Source of the DNA: Massilia sp. Leaf139
GTDB lineage: Bacteria; Pseudomonadota; Gammaproteobacteria; Burkholderiales; Burkholderiaceae_D
NCBI RefSeq assembly: GCF_001424165.1
Contig: NZ_LMOJ01000025.1
Coordinates: 330,134 to 394,133 of the forward strand
Direction: 5' to 3'
Length of the DNA: 64,000 bases
Each line of letters begins with the position of its first letter. The first letter of the stretch is position 1. The notes below the pieces were generated by a model. That model did no database searches, was not told where the DNA came from, and worked only from the letters and a program-made list of their open reading frames with translations. A program made the position numbers and the translations under genes. Of the stretch, positions 1 through 9,228 are shown in pieces.

Positions 1-1006
1 GCGAGCCCAGGTCGCGCAGGGTGCTGCCGTCGTGCAGGAAGGCGCGCCGCCCACCGGCGAAATACGCATAACCCACCACCTTACCAGTGGCATTGATGGC
101 GCGCGCCTCGGCCCCTTCGGCGCCCGGCAGCAGGCCCAGGTCGTGCAGCGTCCCTGCTTCGTAGCGGAAGGCGCGCAACAGGCCGGTGCCGTCGCGCGTG
201 TAGCCGACGACCTGACCGGCATCGTTGATGTCCTGCGCCAGCGAATTGCCGGCCGATCCGCCCAGATCCTGGATCGGTGCGCCGGTGCGGGCGTCGTACA
301 CGAAGGCGCGGTACCAGGCGTTGTTCGGGCCATAGGCATAGCCGACCGCCTGGCCGACGGCGTTCACGGCCAGCGCGTACGAGCCGGTGCCGCCGAAAGT
401 GCCGAGGTCGCGCATGCCGGCGCTGTCGTGATAGAAGGCGTGGGTTTGCCCAAGCGCGTTGGTGGCCCAGCCGACTACCCGGCCGCAGGTGCTGATTGCG
501 TTGCCGTAGGAATCGGGGCCGCCCAGGGTGCCAAGGTCGTGCAGGGTGCCGTTGTAGAGGAAGCCATGGGGCAGACCGGCTGCGTTCAGGGCCCAGCCGG
601 CGACCTGGCCGCAGCGGTTGACGGAGAAGGCGCGGCCGTAGTTGCCGCCGAAGCTGCCGAGATCGATGTTGGTCTTGCCGTTGTAGAAGAAGGCATGCGG
701 ATTGCCGGCCGCATCGTAGGAGGTGCCCGCCACCAGGCCGCCACTCGCGATGCCCTGGCGGAAGACGTCGCCATAGCTGATGCCGGGCAGGCCAAGCAAC
801 GTGAAATCGTAGAGCGGGCCCAACTGGGCCGGAGGTGATGGCGGCGCCGGGGGCGTCGGCGTGGCGGGCGGCGTGGGCGTCGTCGCTTGCGGGGCGGGCT
901 GGCCACCGCCGCCACCACCGCCGCACGCGGCCAGCAGGGCCGCCAATGCGATTGCCGCGGCCGCATGACGGGAGGAAGTTGCGGTGTTGGAAGACAGAGA
1001 GAACAT
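1..1006 (-). CDS. HAF-repeat lipoprotein, 3' end outside window
   Basis: Partial gene that runs off the left edge. The chosen ATG at 1006 has GGAG 6 nt upstream; an in-frame ATG at 1018 is less well placed. A lipoprotein signal ends in LLAAC with Cys28, followed by a Gly run and a Pro/Ala/Thr-rich linker. After that come repeated units of about 40-45 residues of the type HAFxY..G..DLGTLGG, each followed by an AxxINxxGxVVGxA segment, as in the HAF repeat of extracellular bacterial proteins. The product is probably anchored to the outer membrane or exposed at the surface. Its function is unknown. The fold is probably beta-propeller-like, which is inference. Confidence 0.85.
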   Translation of the reverse strand, partial: MFSLSSNTATSSRHAAAAIALAALLAACGGGGGGGQPAPQATTPTPPATPTPPAPPSPPAQLGPLYDFTLLGLPGISYGDVFRQGIASGGLVAGTSYDAAGNPHAFFYNGKTNIDLGSFGGNYGRAFSVNRCGQVAGWALNAAGLPHGFLYNGTLHDLGTLGGPDSYGNAISTCGRVVGWATNALGQTHAFYHDSAGMRDLGTFGGTGSYALAVNAVGQAVGYAYGPNNAWYRAFVYDARTGAPIQDLGGSAGNSLAQDINDAGQVVGYTRDGTGLLRAFRYEAGTLHDLGLLPGAEGAEARAINATGKVVGYAYFAGGRRAFLHDGSTLRDLGS

Positions 1007-1141
1007 GGCACGCTCCATGGATGAGTTGAAGGTTCAGTCTAGGACTCGCCATGGACGCGCGTTCTTGTATTGAAGAGATTGCTTGGCGCCGGTCAAACGG
1101 GTCGTTGACGGCGTGCAATGTCAGCTAAAGATTCCGGATAG

Positions 1142-1166
1142 AAAAACGGCGCCGGAGCGCCGTTTC
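1142..1166 (-). terminator. Rho-independent terminator after ribB
   Basis: On the minus strand AACGGCGC and GCGCCGTT form a hairpin with a short loop, followed by a T run. It begins about 20 nt past the ribB stop codon. Confidence 0.7.
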
Positions 1167-1184
1167 GTTACATCGCTGCCGGCA

Positions 1185-1829
1185 TCAGGCTTGGCGCCGG
1201 CGCCATTCGATCAGCTCGGCAATCGTGAGGATCGGGAATCCGCGCTCTTCGGCGAAGCGTTCGATGGCCGCGCCGCGCATCATCGTGCCGTCCGGATTCA
1301 TCAGTTCGCAGAGGACGGCGGCCGGCTGCAAACCGGCCATGATCGCCAGGTCGACCGAGCCCTCGGTGTGGCCGGCACGGGACAGCACGCCGCCCGGCGT
1401 GGCGCGCAGCGGGAACATGTGGCCGGGGCTGACCAGGTGTTCCGGCTTGGCATCGAGGGCCGTTGCCGCGCGCACGGTGGTGACGCGATCCTGGGCCGAG
1501 ACGCCGGTGCTGATGCCGTCGCGCGCTTCGATCGAAATCGTGAACGGGGTGCCGTAGCGGCTGCCGTTTTCGAGGGTCATCGGCGGCAGTTCCAGGCTGC
1601 GCACCTTGTCGGCCGACAGGCACAGGCAAACGATGCCGCTGCATTCGCGGATCATCAGCGCCATCGTTTCGACGGTGAGCTTGTCGGCGGCGACGATCAG
1701 ATCCGCTTCGTTCTCGCGGTCGAAGTCGTCGAGCAGGATGACGGGGATTCCGGCACAGGTCGCGGCCAGCGCTGCTGCGATGCGGCCGTCCAGGTCGGAA
1801 CTGTAGAGAGTGTAAGTATTGACTAACAT
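1185..1829 (-). CDS. ribB: 3,4-dihydroxy-2-butanone 4-phosphate synthase
   Basis: Converts ribulose 5-phosphate to 3,4-dihydroxy-2-butanone 4-phosphate and formate in riboflavin synthesis. The 214-residue protein matches stand-alone RibB (E. coli 217 aa) and has no fused GTP cyclohydrolase II domain. The [11 protein letters not shown] metal and substrate loop lies near residue 35, and [19 protein letters not shown] is the second active-site segment. The ATG at 1829 was chosen because GAGGAG sits 8 nt upstream; the frame stays open further but that part has no family similarity. The leader carries an FMN riboswitch, so FMN should repress it. Confidence 0.95.
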   Translation of the reverse strand: MLVNTYTLYSSDLDGRIAAALAATCAGIPVILLDDFDRENEADLIVAADKLTVETMALMIRECSGIVCLCLSADKVRSLELPPMTLENGSRYGTPFTISIEARDGISTGVSAQDRVTTVRAATALDAKPEHLVSPGHMFPLRATPGGVLSRAGHTEGSVDLAIMAGLQPAAVLCELMNPDGTMMRGAAIERFAEERGFPILTIAELIEWRRRQA

Positions 1830-1945
1830 GTGAAACGCTCCTCGCGGTAAGTTGGCGAAAAACGCATCAGGGCAAGCGAAGGCACACGTCGACACAAACC
1901 GGCCAGGCGGCAGGCTTGCGATCAACGCGCAATAACGCACATCTT

Positions 1946-2085
<140 letters not shown>

Positions 2086-2151
2086 TTTGTGTTGCCTGGG
2101 AATCAGGCGAGGTGATTGTAGCAGCGCCGTGGCGACGCTGCCGGCCACTGC

Positions 2152-2565
2152 TTAGTTGCTGAGCCCGCGTCCGCCTTCGTTATCCTTACGCTGGATGAAC
2201 TCGATCTTGTAGCCGTCCGGATCGGTGACGAAGGCGATCACGGTCGAGCCGCCCTTGACCGGGCCCGGTTCGCGCGTGATGTTGCCGCCGGCGGCGCGCA
2301 CGGCGTCGCAGGTGGCGTAGATGTCTTCGGCGGAGATGGCGATGTGGCCGTAGGCGGTGCCCATCTCGTAGCTGTCGGTGCCGTAGTTGTAGGTCAGCTC
2401 GAGTTCGGCGTGGTCGGGATTGCTGCCGTAGCCGAGGAAGGCGAGCTTGTATTTGTACTCGGGGTTGTCGCTGGTGCGCAGCAGTTTCATGCCGAGGACA
2501 TTGGTGTAGAAGTCGATCGAGCGCTGCAGGTCGCCGACGCGGAGCATGGTGTGCAGGAGGCGCAT
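2152..2565 (-). CDS. gloA: lactoylglutathione lyase (glyoxalase I)
   Basis: Isomerises the methylglyoxal-glutathione hemithioacetal to S-lactoylglutathione in methylglyoxal detoxification. The 137-residue single VOC-domain protein starts [20 protein letters not shown], carries [11 protein letters not shown] in the middle, [11 protein letters not shown], and ends with [13 protein letters not shown]. The metal ligands expected from E. coli GloA (His near 5, Glu near 56, His near 75, Glu near 123) are all present. The start is the conserved family start with only a weak AGAAAG upstream. Confidence 0.95.
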   Translation of the reverse strand: MRLLHTMLRVGDLQRSIDFYTNVLGMKLLRTSDNPEYKYKLAFLGYGSNPDHAELELTYNYGTDSYEMGTAYGHIAISAEDIYATCDAVRAAGGNITREPGPVKGGSTVIAFVTDPDGYKIEFIQRKDNEGGRGLSN

Positions 2566-2645
2566 GGGGTGTCTTTCTGGATGTGTTCGGAAAGATGAAA
2601 TTTTATGCGGTGGTGGAAAATCCTGCTGGCCGGGCATGCACGCGT

Positions 2646-2718
2646 GCGTTGAACGCGTGGGCGGGAGACCCGCCCGGTGAAGCCGTGGTCGAGGCCATTG
2701 GCCTCGACCACCCCTACG
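2646..2718. repeat. family B palindromic repeat, two-hairpin form
   Basis: Contains GCGTGGGCGGG-AGA-CCCGCCC and a second hairpin GGTCGAGGCC-ATT-GGCCTCGACC, ending in CCCCTACG. The reverse complement aligns with the element at 60338, where the second hairpin has different arms (CATTGAGGCC / GGCCTCAATG) that still pair. Confidence 0.75.
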
Positions 2719-2720
2719 AG

Positions 2721-2814
2721 CGTGTGAAAAACCGCCATGGCGGCGTTGCGCCGTCTCGCCGTACCCTCGTACTGTCTTCGACGACGCGCCTTGCCCTGGC
2801 GATTTTTTCACACG
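2721..2814. repeat. family A inverted-arm repeat, copy 1
   Basis: Terminal arms CGTGTGAAAAA (2721-2731) and TTTTTCACACG (2804-2814) are perfect inverted repeats around a core that holds CCATGGCGGCGTTGC, CGTCTCGCCGTACC, GTACTGTCTTCGACGACG and GCCTTGCCCTGG. The same core recurs at 29164 and 46437. CCCTACG occurs just outside each end (2712-2718 and 2815-2821), possibly an insertion footprint or chance. It lies just after the osmC stop on the minus strand and might also terminate that transcript. Confidence 0.8.
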
Positions 2815-2841
2815 CCCTACGTGCCTGCGCTTTGTTCGAGC

Positions 2842-3273
2842 TTAATTCTCGAGGCGCGAGGTCAAGGTGATCTCGGCATTCAGGAGCTTCGACACCGGGC
2901 AGTTTTCCTTGGCCGTGTTGGCCGCCTTGTCGAAGGCTTCCTGGCTGGCGCCCGGAATCTTGGCGACCAGATCCAGGTGCACGGCCGTGATCGAAAAGCC
3001 GCCTTCGACCTTTTCCATCGACACGGTCGCCGTGGTGCGCAGTTCCTGCGCGGTCATGCCGGCATTGCCGAGCTGGCCGGAGAGGGCCATGGTGAAGCAG
3101 CCGGCGTGGGCGGCGCCGATCAGTTCTTCGGGATTGGTGCCGGGGCTGTCTTCAAAGCGGGTGTTGAAGCCATACGGCTGCTCTTTCAATGCGCCGCTGC
3201 CGGTCGAAACCGCGCCTTTGCCGTCCTTCAGGCCGCCGCTCCAGACGGCGCTGCCGTTACGCTTGATGGTCAT
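2842..3273 (-). CDS. osmC: OsmC-type peroxiredoxin
   Basis: Thiol peroxidase that reduces organic hydroperoxides. The 143 residues align along their whole length with E. coli OsmC, including QPYGFNTRFEDSPGTNPEELIGAAHAGCF. The two catalytic cysteines are Cys59 (HAGCF) and Cys125 (ENCPVSK). It is the OsmC subgroup; a separate Ohr-subgroup gene lies at 9357. It is preceded by a small unknown gene on the same strand with a 14-nt gap, so the two may be cotranscribed. Confidence 0.93.
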   Translation of the reverse strand: MTIKRNGSAVWSGGLKDGKGAVSTGSGALKEQPYGFNTRFEDSPGTNPEELIGAAHAGCFTMALSGQLGNAGMTAQELRTTATVSMEKVEGGFSITAVHLDLVAKIPGASQEAFDKAANTAKENCPVSKLLNAEITLTSRLEN

Positions 3274-3287
3274 GAGTAAATATCCTT

Positions 3288-3599
3288 TCAGCGGTTCTTG
3301 CCCGGGAGGGGCTCGACCGAATCGTGATCGCGCATCGAGCGATGGCGGTCGGGTTGCGGGTTGGCCTGGCCGGTAGCGCCAGGTGCGGGTTCGACGGCTT
3401 CGCTGATGCCGGGCGTATTGCGCAGGTCGGTGTCGACCAGGCCCTGCGCCAGGTCTTCGGCGGCCTGCTTCATGATGCCGCGCGGCTCGGTGTCCTGGCC
3501 GTCGGGCGCCTCGTCGCGCTCGTGCGGCTCGCGCTTGACGCCGTCATTTTCGATCTTCGCATCGGTATTGACGAAGCGGTCTTTGGTTTCGATAACCAT
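3288..3599 (-). CDS. hypothetical protein, 103 aa, hydrophilic
   Basis: I do not recognise this gene. The ATG at 3599 has GAGGAG about 7 nt upstream, which is why I prefer it to in-frame codons further upstream. The product is highly charged and rich in Asp, Glu, Arg and Pro, without membrane segments or cysteines, and probably disordered. The text ..GIMKQAAEDLAQGLVDTDLRNTPG.. could form one amphipathic helix. It lies 14 nt upstream of osmC on the same strand, so a stress-related role is possible but is only inference. Confidence 0.6.
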   Translation of the reverse strand: MVIETKDRFVNTDAKIENDGVKREPHERDEAPDGQDTEPRGIMKQAAEDLAQGLVDTDLRNTPGISEAVEPAPGATGQANPQPDRHRSMRDHDSVEPLPGKNR

Positions 3600-3696
3600 G
3601 GTGTTCTCCTCTGCTGACTCTTGCATGAATCCTAACGTGTCGCCCGGAGGACAGTCGCGCAATTGGATGATGCTTTTTTGCAATTAAGTCGCTACC

Positions 3697-4704
3697 ATGG
3701 TGTTTTCGTCATCCCTGCCGGAATTTTCCGTGAAAAACGATCTTCAGCTGGAGCACGCCATCGTCTGCCCGAATTGCGCTACCCGGATCGCAGGCAAGTT
3801 CTGCCAGGGCTGCGGCCAGCCGGCGCACCTGCACGTGCCGAGCGCGCGCGAATTTCTCCACGAGTTCATCGCCCACTACGTCGCCGTCGAGGGCAAGCTG
3901 TGGAAGTCGCTGGGGCTGCTGCTGTTCCGTCCGGGCCGCCTGACGCGCGACTACATCGAAGGCAAGCGCGCCCGCTACGTCGAACCGCTGCGCCTGTACC
4001 TCAGCTTCAGCATCATTTTCTTCGCGATCTTTAAACTCGGCGGCGTCAATATCGGCATCGGTGCGCCGGACACGCCGCCTGCCCGCAAGGCGGAAGTGGC
4101 GGTGGCGCAGAAGGCGGGCACGGACAACCAGGCCGTTGTTGCCGCGGCGACGCGGGAGCGGGAACGCGCACGGGAGGAGAGCCGCGCCCGCCGGCAAGAC
4201 GACGATCCGACCCTGCTCCAACTCGACGACGGCGACGACGCAAAGGCGATCAAACTGGCGGCGTCGATCCACCCGGCACTCGGCTCGAAAGTCGCGCGCT
4301 TCCTGCAGTTGCCGGCACATGAGCTCAAGGCCGCACTCCTACGCGCCCTGTCGAGCTATGCCCCGTATGCGATCTTCCTGCTGATGCCGGTGTTCGCGGC
4401 CCTCCTGAAACTGCTGTATTTCGGCTCGGGGCGGCGCTATGGCGAGCATCTGCTGTTCGCGCTGCACACGAATGCCTTTGCCTTCCTGGCGCTGAGCTTG
4501 TTGCTGCTCCTGCCCGACTTTATTCCCCTGGTCGGCTTCGCCCTCGGCGTGTGGCTGGTGTTCTATCTACCGACGGCAATGCGCAAGGTGTATGGTGGCG
4601 GGCGCCTGCTCACCGCGCTGCGCTGGATCGTGCTGATGAGCCTGCACCTGGTCTGTATCTTTGTCGCGGTTCTTGCCGCCGGCGCACTGGCTGTGATCGC
4701 CTGA
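3697..4704 (+). CDS. DUF3667 family membrane protein with zinc ribbon
   Basis: Function unknown. The N-terminus has a zinc-ribbon-like CPNC (Cys24, Cys27) and CQGC (Cys36, Cys39), then FLHEFIAHYVAVEGKLWKSL and a LFRPGRLTRDYIEGKRARYVEPLRLYL segment typical of DUF3667. A charged, probably disordered linker lies near residues 130-185. Several hydrophobic helices follow (about 105-115, 225-250, 260-300, 305-333). The start is uncertain: the ATG at 3697 has no clear ribosome site, while a GTG at 3730 has GGAA 7 nt upstream; both keep the ribbon. Confidence 0.8.
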   Translation: MVFSSSLPEFSVKNDLQLEHAIVCPNCATRIAGKFCQGCGQPAHLHVPSAREFLHEFIAHYVAVEGKLWKSLGLLLFRPGRLTRDYIEGKRARYVEPLRLYLSFSIIFFAIFKLGGVNIGIGAPDTPPARKAEVAVAQKAGTDNQAVVAAATRERERAREESRARRQDDDPTLLQLDDGDDAKAIKLAASIHPALGSKVARFLQLPAHELKAALLRALSSYAPYAIFLLMPVFAALLKLLYFGSGRRYGEHLLFALHTNAFAFLALSLLLLLPDFIPLVGFALGVWLVFYLPTAMRKVYGGGRLLTALRWIVLMSLHLVCIFVAVLAAGALAVIA

Positions 4705-4732
4705 TCTTGCGGGATCGACGGCCGCGCATCTA

Positions 4733-4752
4733 TACTGTGATTTTGTACAGTA
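4733..4752. promoter_or_regulatory. LexA (SOS) box upstream of nadK-recN
   Basis: TACTGT-N8-ACAGTA, an exact match to the core CTGT-N8-ACAG with matching flanks. It lies 83 nt before the nadK start. RecN is a classical SOS protein, so control of a nadK-recN transcript by LexA is the natural reading. The recA box is at 46621. Confidence 0.85.
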
Positions 4753-4834
4753 TTTGATGCGCGGCCGGGTGGCAGCGGCCGGGATTATCGGTTAATCTCC
4801 AGCGTGTTCGCCCATCCACCGCCGAGAGACCTTT

Positions 4835-5737
4835 ATGCCCGCTACACCTGATTCGCAATCGATCATCGCGCTGGTGGTGCGGCAAAATACGGCCGGCATC
4901 GAAGAGCCGGTGGCGAGCATCGTCGCCTTCCTCCAGGCGGCCGGCCACCGCGTCGTGTTCGAGGCCGATACCGCGGCCGGTCTCGGCATGCCGAACATCG
5001 AAACCATGACGGTCGCCGAGATCGGTGCGCAGGTGCCGCTGGTCATCGTCATGGGCGGCGACGGCACGATGCTCGGCATCGCGCGCCAGCTCGCCAAATA
5101 CGACATCGCCCTCATCGGCATCAACCTCGGCCGCCTCGGTTTCATCACCGACATTCCGGTCGAGCGCATGCTGCCGGCACTCGGTGAGATCCTGCAAGGC
5201 AAATCCACCGCCGAAAAGCGCACGCTGCTGGAAGGGCGCGTGATGCGCGACGGCGAGATGATTTATTGCGGCGTGGCCGTCAACGACGTCGTCGTCGCCC
5301 GCGGCAGCGGCGCCGGCATGGCGGAACTGCGCGTGACGGTCGACGGCCACTTCATGTACAACCAGCGCTCGGACGGCCTGATCGTCTCGACGCCGACCGG
5401 CTCCACCGCCTACGCGCTGTCGGCCGGCGGGCCGCTGCTGCACCCGAGCCTGCAAGGCATCGTGCTGGTGCCGATCGCCCCGCACGCGCTGTCGAACCGG
5501 CCGATCGCCATCCCCGACACCAGCGAGATCGTGGTCGAAATCGTCAGCGGACGCGACATCTCGGTGAACTTCGACATGCAAACCTTCGCCTCGCTGCAGC
5601 ATGGCGACGAGATCGTCATCTCGCGTTCGCCGAACACCATCACCTTCCTGCATCCGGAAGGCTGGAGCTACTACCACACGCTGCGCGAAAAGCTGCACTG
5701 GCACGAATATCCGTCGAACGACGGCAAGCTCAAGTAA
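4835..5737 (+). CDS. nadK: NAD kinase
   Basis: Phosphorylates NAD to NADP. The 300-residue protein has the GGDGT motif at residues 74-78 and the second conserved block [22 protein letters not shown]. It also has the family segments [14 protein letters not shown] and [18 protein letters not shown]. It is followed after 30 nt by recN, and a LexA box lies upstream, suggesting joint SOS-responsive transcription. An independent constitutive promoter would be expected since NadK is essential; I did not identify one. Confidence 0.96.
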   Translation: MPATPDSQSIIALVVRQNTAGIEEPVASIVAFLQAAGHRVVFEADTAAGLGMPNIETMTVAEIGAQVPLVIVMGGDGTMLGIARQLAKYDIALIGINLGRLGFITDIPVERMLPALGEILQGKSTAEKRTLLEGRVMRDGEMIYCGVAVNDVVVARGSGAGMAELRVTVDGHFMYNQRSDGLIVSTPTGSTAYALSAGGPLLHPSLQGIVLVPIAPHALSNRPIAIPDTSEIVVEIVSGRDISVNFDMQTFASLQHGDEIVISRSPNTITFLHPEGWSYYHTLREKLHWHEYPSNDGKLK

Positions 5738-5767
5738 AACCATCAATCCCGGGAGACCCCTTCTTTC

Positions 5768-7432
5768 ATGCTGCGCACATTGACCATCCGCGACTTCGTC
5801 ATCGTCGACGCCATCGAACTCGAATTCGCCCGCGGCTTCTCGGTTTTCACGGGCGAGACCGGTGCCGGTAAATCGATCCTGATCGATGCGCTGCAGCTGG
5901 CCCTGGGCGGGCGCGGCGAAGCGAGCATGGTGCGCGAGGGCGCGGCCAAGGCCGACATCACGGCCGACTTTGCGCTGACCGACGCCGCGACCACTTGGCT
6001 CGAACAGAACGAATTCGCGGTGGAAGAGGGCGGGGCGCTGCTGCGCCGCGTGATCGACAACGCCGGCCGTTCTAAAGCCTATATCAACGGCATCGCCGCC
6101 ACCGCCGGCCAGTTGCGCGAACTGGGAGAAATGCTGGTCGACATCCACGGCCAGCACGCGCACCAGTCCCTATTGAAATCCGACGCCCAGCGCGCCCTGC
6201 TCGACAACCAGATCGCCGTGCGCGACCCGCTAGCTGCGGCCGAGGCGCAGGAAGTGGCGCTGGCCTGGCGCGCCTGGCGCGCGCTGTCGCGCCAGCGCGA
6301 GGAATACGAAACCAACGCGAAGAACGTCCTCATCGAGCGCGAGCGCCTCGAATGGCAGGTAAGCGAACTCGACAAGCTGGCGCCGAAAGCGGGCGAGTGG
6401 ACGGAGATCACGAACGAGCACAGCCGCCTGTCGCACGCCGCCAGCCTGATCGAAGGCGCGCAGGAAGCGCTGGCCGCGATTTCCGAATCGGATCACCCGA
6501 TCCTCTCGCAGCTGAGCTCGCTGAACACCAAGCTCGGCAAGCTGGTCGACGTCGACGCCGAACTGCAAACCGTGCTCGACTGCATGGAGCCGGCGCGCAT
6601 CCAGCTGCAGGAAGCGGTGTACGCGCTCAACAGCTATATCGACAAGGTCGAGCTCGACCCGGCGCGCCTGCGCGAAGTCGACGCGCGCATGGACGCGCTG
6701 CACAGCGCCTCGCGCAAGTACCACGTCACACCGGAAGAACTGCACGAGGAACACGCGACGCTGGCCGCCAAGCTGCGCCAGCTGGCCGATGCCAGCGACA
6801 TGGAAGGTCTGAAACGCCAGGAGGCGAAGGCGGAAGCGGCCTACCGCAAGGTCGCCGAACGCTTGTCGACCCGACGCATGCACGCCGCCCGCGCCCTGAG
6901 CGAGCAGGTCACCAACGCCATGCAGGAACTGAGCATGGGCGGCGGGCGCTTCGAGGTCGGCCTTAATCCGGCCGAGCCGGGCGCGCATGGTTTAGAGGTC
7001 GTCGAATTCCTGGTCGCGGGTCACGCCGGCGTGGCGCCGCGCCCGCTGGCGAAAGTCGCTTCTGGCGGCGAGCTGGCGCGCATCTCGCTGGCCATCTCCG
7101 TCATCACCTCGAACGCCACCACCACGCCGACCCTGATCTTCGACGAGGTCGACAGCGGCATCGGCGGCGGCGTCGCCGAAGTGGTCGGACGCTTACTGAA
7201 ACGCCTGGGCCAGGAACGCCAGGTGCTGTGCGTGACCCACCTGCCGCAAGTGGCGAGCCAGGCGAACCAGCACTTCCAGGTGGCCAAGGGGACAACGGGC
7301 GAGGGCCGCACGGTCTCGCGCATCGAGGTGCTCAACAACCGCGCGCGCGTGGAAGAAGTGGCGCGCATGCTTGGTGGAATCGAGATCACCGAAACGACGA
7401 GGAAGCACGCGCGCGAGTTGCTGGCCTCCTGA
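5768..7432 (+). CDS. recN: DNA repair protein RecN
   Basis: SMC-like ATPase that helps join DNA ends during double-strand break repair. At 554 residues it matches the family length. It starts MLRTLTIRDFVIVD, has Walker A GETGAGKS at residues 29-36, a long coiled-coil middle (about 150-370), and C-terminal signature SGGELARISLAI plus Walker B LIFDEVDSGIGG. It sits 30 nt after nadK, downstream of the LexA box at 4733. A GGCCGGC / GCCGGCC hairpin near 7459-7485 may end the transcript. Confidence 0.97.
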   Translation: MLRTLTIRDFVIVDAIELEFARGFSVFTGETGAGKSILIDALQLALGGRGEASMVREGAAKADITADFALTDAATTWLEQNEFAVEEGGALLRRVIDNAGRSKAYINGIAATAGQLRELGEMLVDIHGQHAHQSLLKSDAQRALLDNQIAVRDPLAAAEAQEVALAWRAWRALSRQREEYETNAKNVLIERERLEWQVSELDKLAPKAGEWTEITNEHSRLSHAASLIEGAQEALAAISESDHPILSQLSSLNTKLGKLVDVDAELQTVLDCMEPARIQLQEAVYALNSYIDKVELDPARLREVDARMDALHSASRKYHVTPEELHEEHATLAAKLRQLADASDMEGLKRQEAKAEAAYRKVAERLSTRRMHAARALSEQVTNAMQELSMGGGRFEVGLNPAEPGAHGLEVVEFLVAGHAGVAPRPLAKVASGGELARISLAISVITSNATTTPTLIFDEVDSGIGGGVAEVVGRLLKRLGQERQVLCVTHLPQVASQANQHFQVAKGTTGEGRTVSRIEVLNNRARVEEVARMLGGIEITETTRKHARELLAS

Positions 7433-7491
7433 CCGCGTGAACGCTGTGGGCGCTGAAATGGGCCGGCCGGTGTTTCGATGCCGGCCGCATC

Positions 7492-7692
7492 TTATCTCCT
7501 GAGCCTGGCCAGCGGCGACCGCAACACCCGGGCGGCGACAGCGCCATCGACCTGCATGACACGCATGAATATCCGGGCCGCGGCCGGCCCGAAAACCCGA
7601 TAAACGAACTGCGCCGTGTAGACGCGCTTCGACATTTTCTGATCGGCGCGGGCGTAGCTGCGATCCAGGTCGTCCTCGAATTTATTCGACAC
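7492..7692 (-). CDS. possible small protein, 66 aa
   Basis: Not recognised. GTG start, weak GGGA upstream. The product is basic with an N-terminal charged stretch and a moderately hydrophobic middle (VYRVFGPAAARIFMRVMQVDGAVAARVL). Its start overlaps the stop of another short frame at 7682-7813, a pattern compatible with translational coupling. With this GC content a 66-codon frame can arise by chance, so confidence is low. Confidence 0.35.
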   Translation of the reverse strand: MSNKFEDDLDRSYARADQKMSKRVYTAQFVYRVFGPAAARIFMRVMQVDGAVAARVLRSPLARLRR

Positions 7693-7813
7693 GATGCGCG
7701 ATCCCGGCTAGCAGCGTCACCACACGGTCGGCTTTGATGGGAAGGAAAAGCGCCATGGCGCCGGGAGCGCAGCGCACCGTGGCGGGCGTTGCAAAGACCT
7801 GAAGATTCGTCAT
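7682..7813 (-). CDS. possible small protein, 43 aa
   Basis: Short ATG frame whose TAA stop overlaps the GTG of the 66-codon frame downstream. It has no convincing ribosome site and a hydrophobic middle (APGAMALFLPIKADRVVTLLAG). Reported only because of the tight overlap with its neighbour; either frame may be spurious. Confidence 0.2.
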   Translation of the reverse strand: MTNLQVFATPATVRCAPGAMALFLPIKADRVVTLLAGIAHRVE

Positions 7814-7962
7814 GGCACTGAGTCCGGTTTGGGCAATCGCGCCATTACAAACGAAGTCGGGAGTCTTACCTAGTGCCCCGCCTGTAAGAAGCGTTACGAA
7901 ATGTCACCCGATCGGAAATCTCACAATGCGACAAGACCTGGCGATGCCGCGCATGCCTAGCC

Positions 7963-9228
7963 CTACGGCTGAACCGCCGCTGTCAGATCCTTCCCGCCGT
8001 GATCGGAGGCAGCCATCATGACCCGGTTCCTGCCCTTTCGCTTCGCAAGATAAAGCTGAGCGTCCGCTCGTGCAAGCAGACCCTGTACGTCCAGCGTCGC
8101 CGGTGAATGATTCATCGCCGCGCCGATACTGACCGTACATCCGTGCGGTAGTCCGGGAAGTGCGGCAGTGCTGAGCACAAACTGAAGGCGAATCGACTCG
8201 GCCAGTTCGATCAGGGATCGCGAGGTGGTTGCCTCGGCGACGACGCAAAACTCTTCGCCACCCCAACGGGACACGCTCGTTTTCGATACGTCCATTTCAA
8301 GCAATACCCTGCCGAATGTGGCAATCACCTGGTCGCCTACTTCGTGACCATACCTGTCATTGATTTTTTTGAACTCATCGATGTCGAGTAACAGGACGCC
8401 GATGGTGTCTTTAGATTCATAATGCGGCGCAAGCAAATCGTCGAATTTCTTGCGCATGCCCCGCCTGTTGAGCAATCCGGTCAGCACATCCCGCTCCGCG
8501 GCAGCGCTCAGCTCTGCGACGAGGCGCAGCATGATAAGCAACATCAAAATGGAATTGCCGACGACGGCGCTGAGCAGGGAGCCGGCCCAGCTGATCGTGT
8601 TCGCGATCGGAAGCTGCGGCGCGCCATAATCGAACTGCAGGGAACTGGTGCTGACCAGGCCGGCCTGTGCGAGTGCGGACAAGCCTTGCAGCAGCGCCAC
8701 GGTGGCGGCAGCGAGAAACGCGCGCCGTGAAAAAGCATCGCCGTGTCGAAACAAAACCCAAGCGGTCGCAAAATTCAGGGTGGCCTGATAAACACTCAAG
8801 GTCGTAATCCGCCAGGTCGTCTCCGGATAAACCAATGTGAATGCAATCGTCAGCACGATCGCCATCACAGACAAGGCCGGCAACAACTGCCTGCCGTGAA
8901 AGCGCATGCAAAAATCCAGCACCCCGACAAACATATACGCCTGTCCTATGCTGAAGGGAATATTGAATAACAGGGAAGCCCATTGCCAATTCGAGATCAA
9001 TCGGGGGCCGTCGAGTACAGTGGCAAAGCCGATCGCAAGGCAACCAATGGCCCAGAAGCGAACCCCAGCGATGTCACGGGCGAATGCGCCGAGCGCAAAG
9101 AAAAGTGCGCTCCCGGCCAGAGATACCAGGCCGAGTACAGTCGTTAATGTTGGCTCATCGACAGTCATTGATTTGACAATGAGAAAGCTATTCGAAAGAT
9201 GCACTACCCATCTTGGAGTATGCGTCAT
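7963..9228 (-). CDS. membrane-bound GGDEF diguanylate cyclase
   Basis: Predicted to make the second messenger c-di-GMP. Counting from the ATG at 9228, about seven hydrophobic helices occupy residues 25-235, then a GGDEF domain follows. It holds [30 protein letters not shown] and the active-site motif GGEEF at 323-327, so it is probably catalytic. The RxxD inhibitory site normally just before the motif is absent (DVSKTSVSRWGGEEF), so product inhibition there is unlikely. The start is uncertain: ATG 9228 and ATG 9168 both lack good ribosome sites. It could relate to the PilZ protein at 54029. Confidence 0.88.
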   Translation of the reverse strand: MTHTPRWVVHLSNSFLIVKSMTVDEPTLTTVLGLVSLAGSALFFALGAFARDIAGVRFWAIGCLAIGFATVLDGPRLISNWQWASLLFNIPFSIGQAYMFVGVLDFCMRFHGRQLLPALSVMAIVLTIAFTLVYPETTWRITTLSVYQATLNFATAWVLFRHGDAFSRRAFLAAATVALLQGLSALAQAGLVSTSSLQFDYGAPQLPIANTISWAGSLLSAVVGNSILMLLIMLRLVAELSAAAERDVLTGLLNRRGMRKKFDDLLAPHYESKDTIGVLLLDIDEFKKINDRYGHEVGDQVIATFGRVLLEMDVSKTSVSRWGGEEFCVVAEATTSRSLIELAESIRLQFVLSTAALPGLPHGCTVSIGAAMNHSPATLDVQGLLARADAQLYLAKRKGRNRVMMAASDHGGKDLTAAVQP

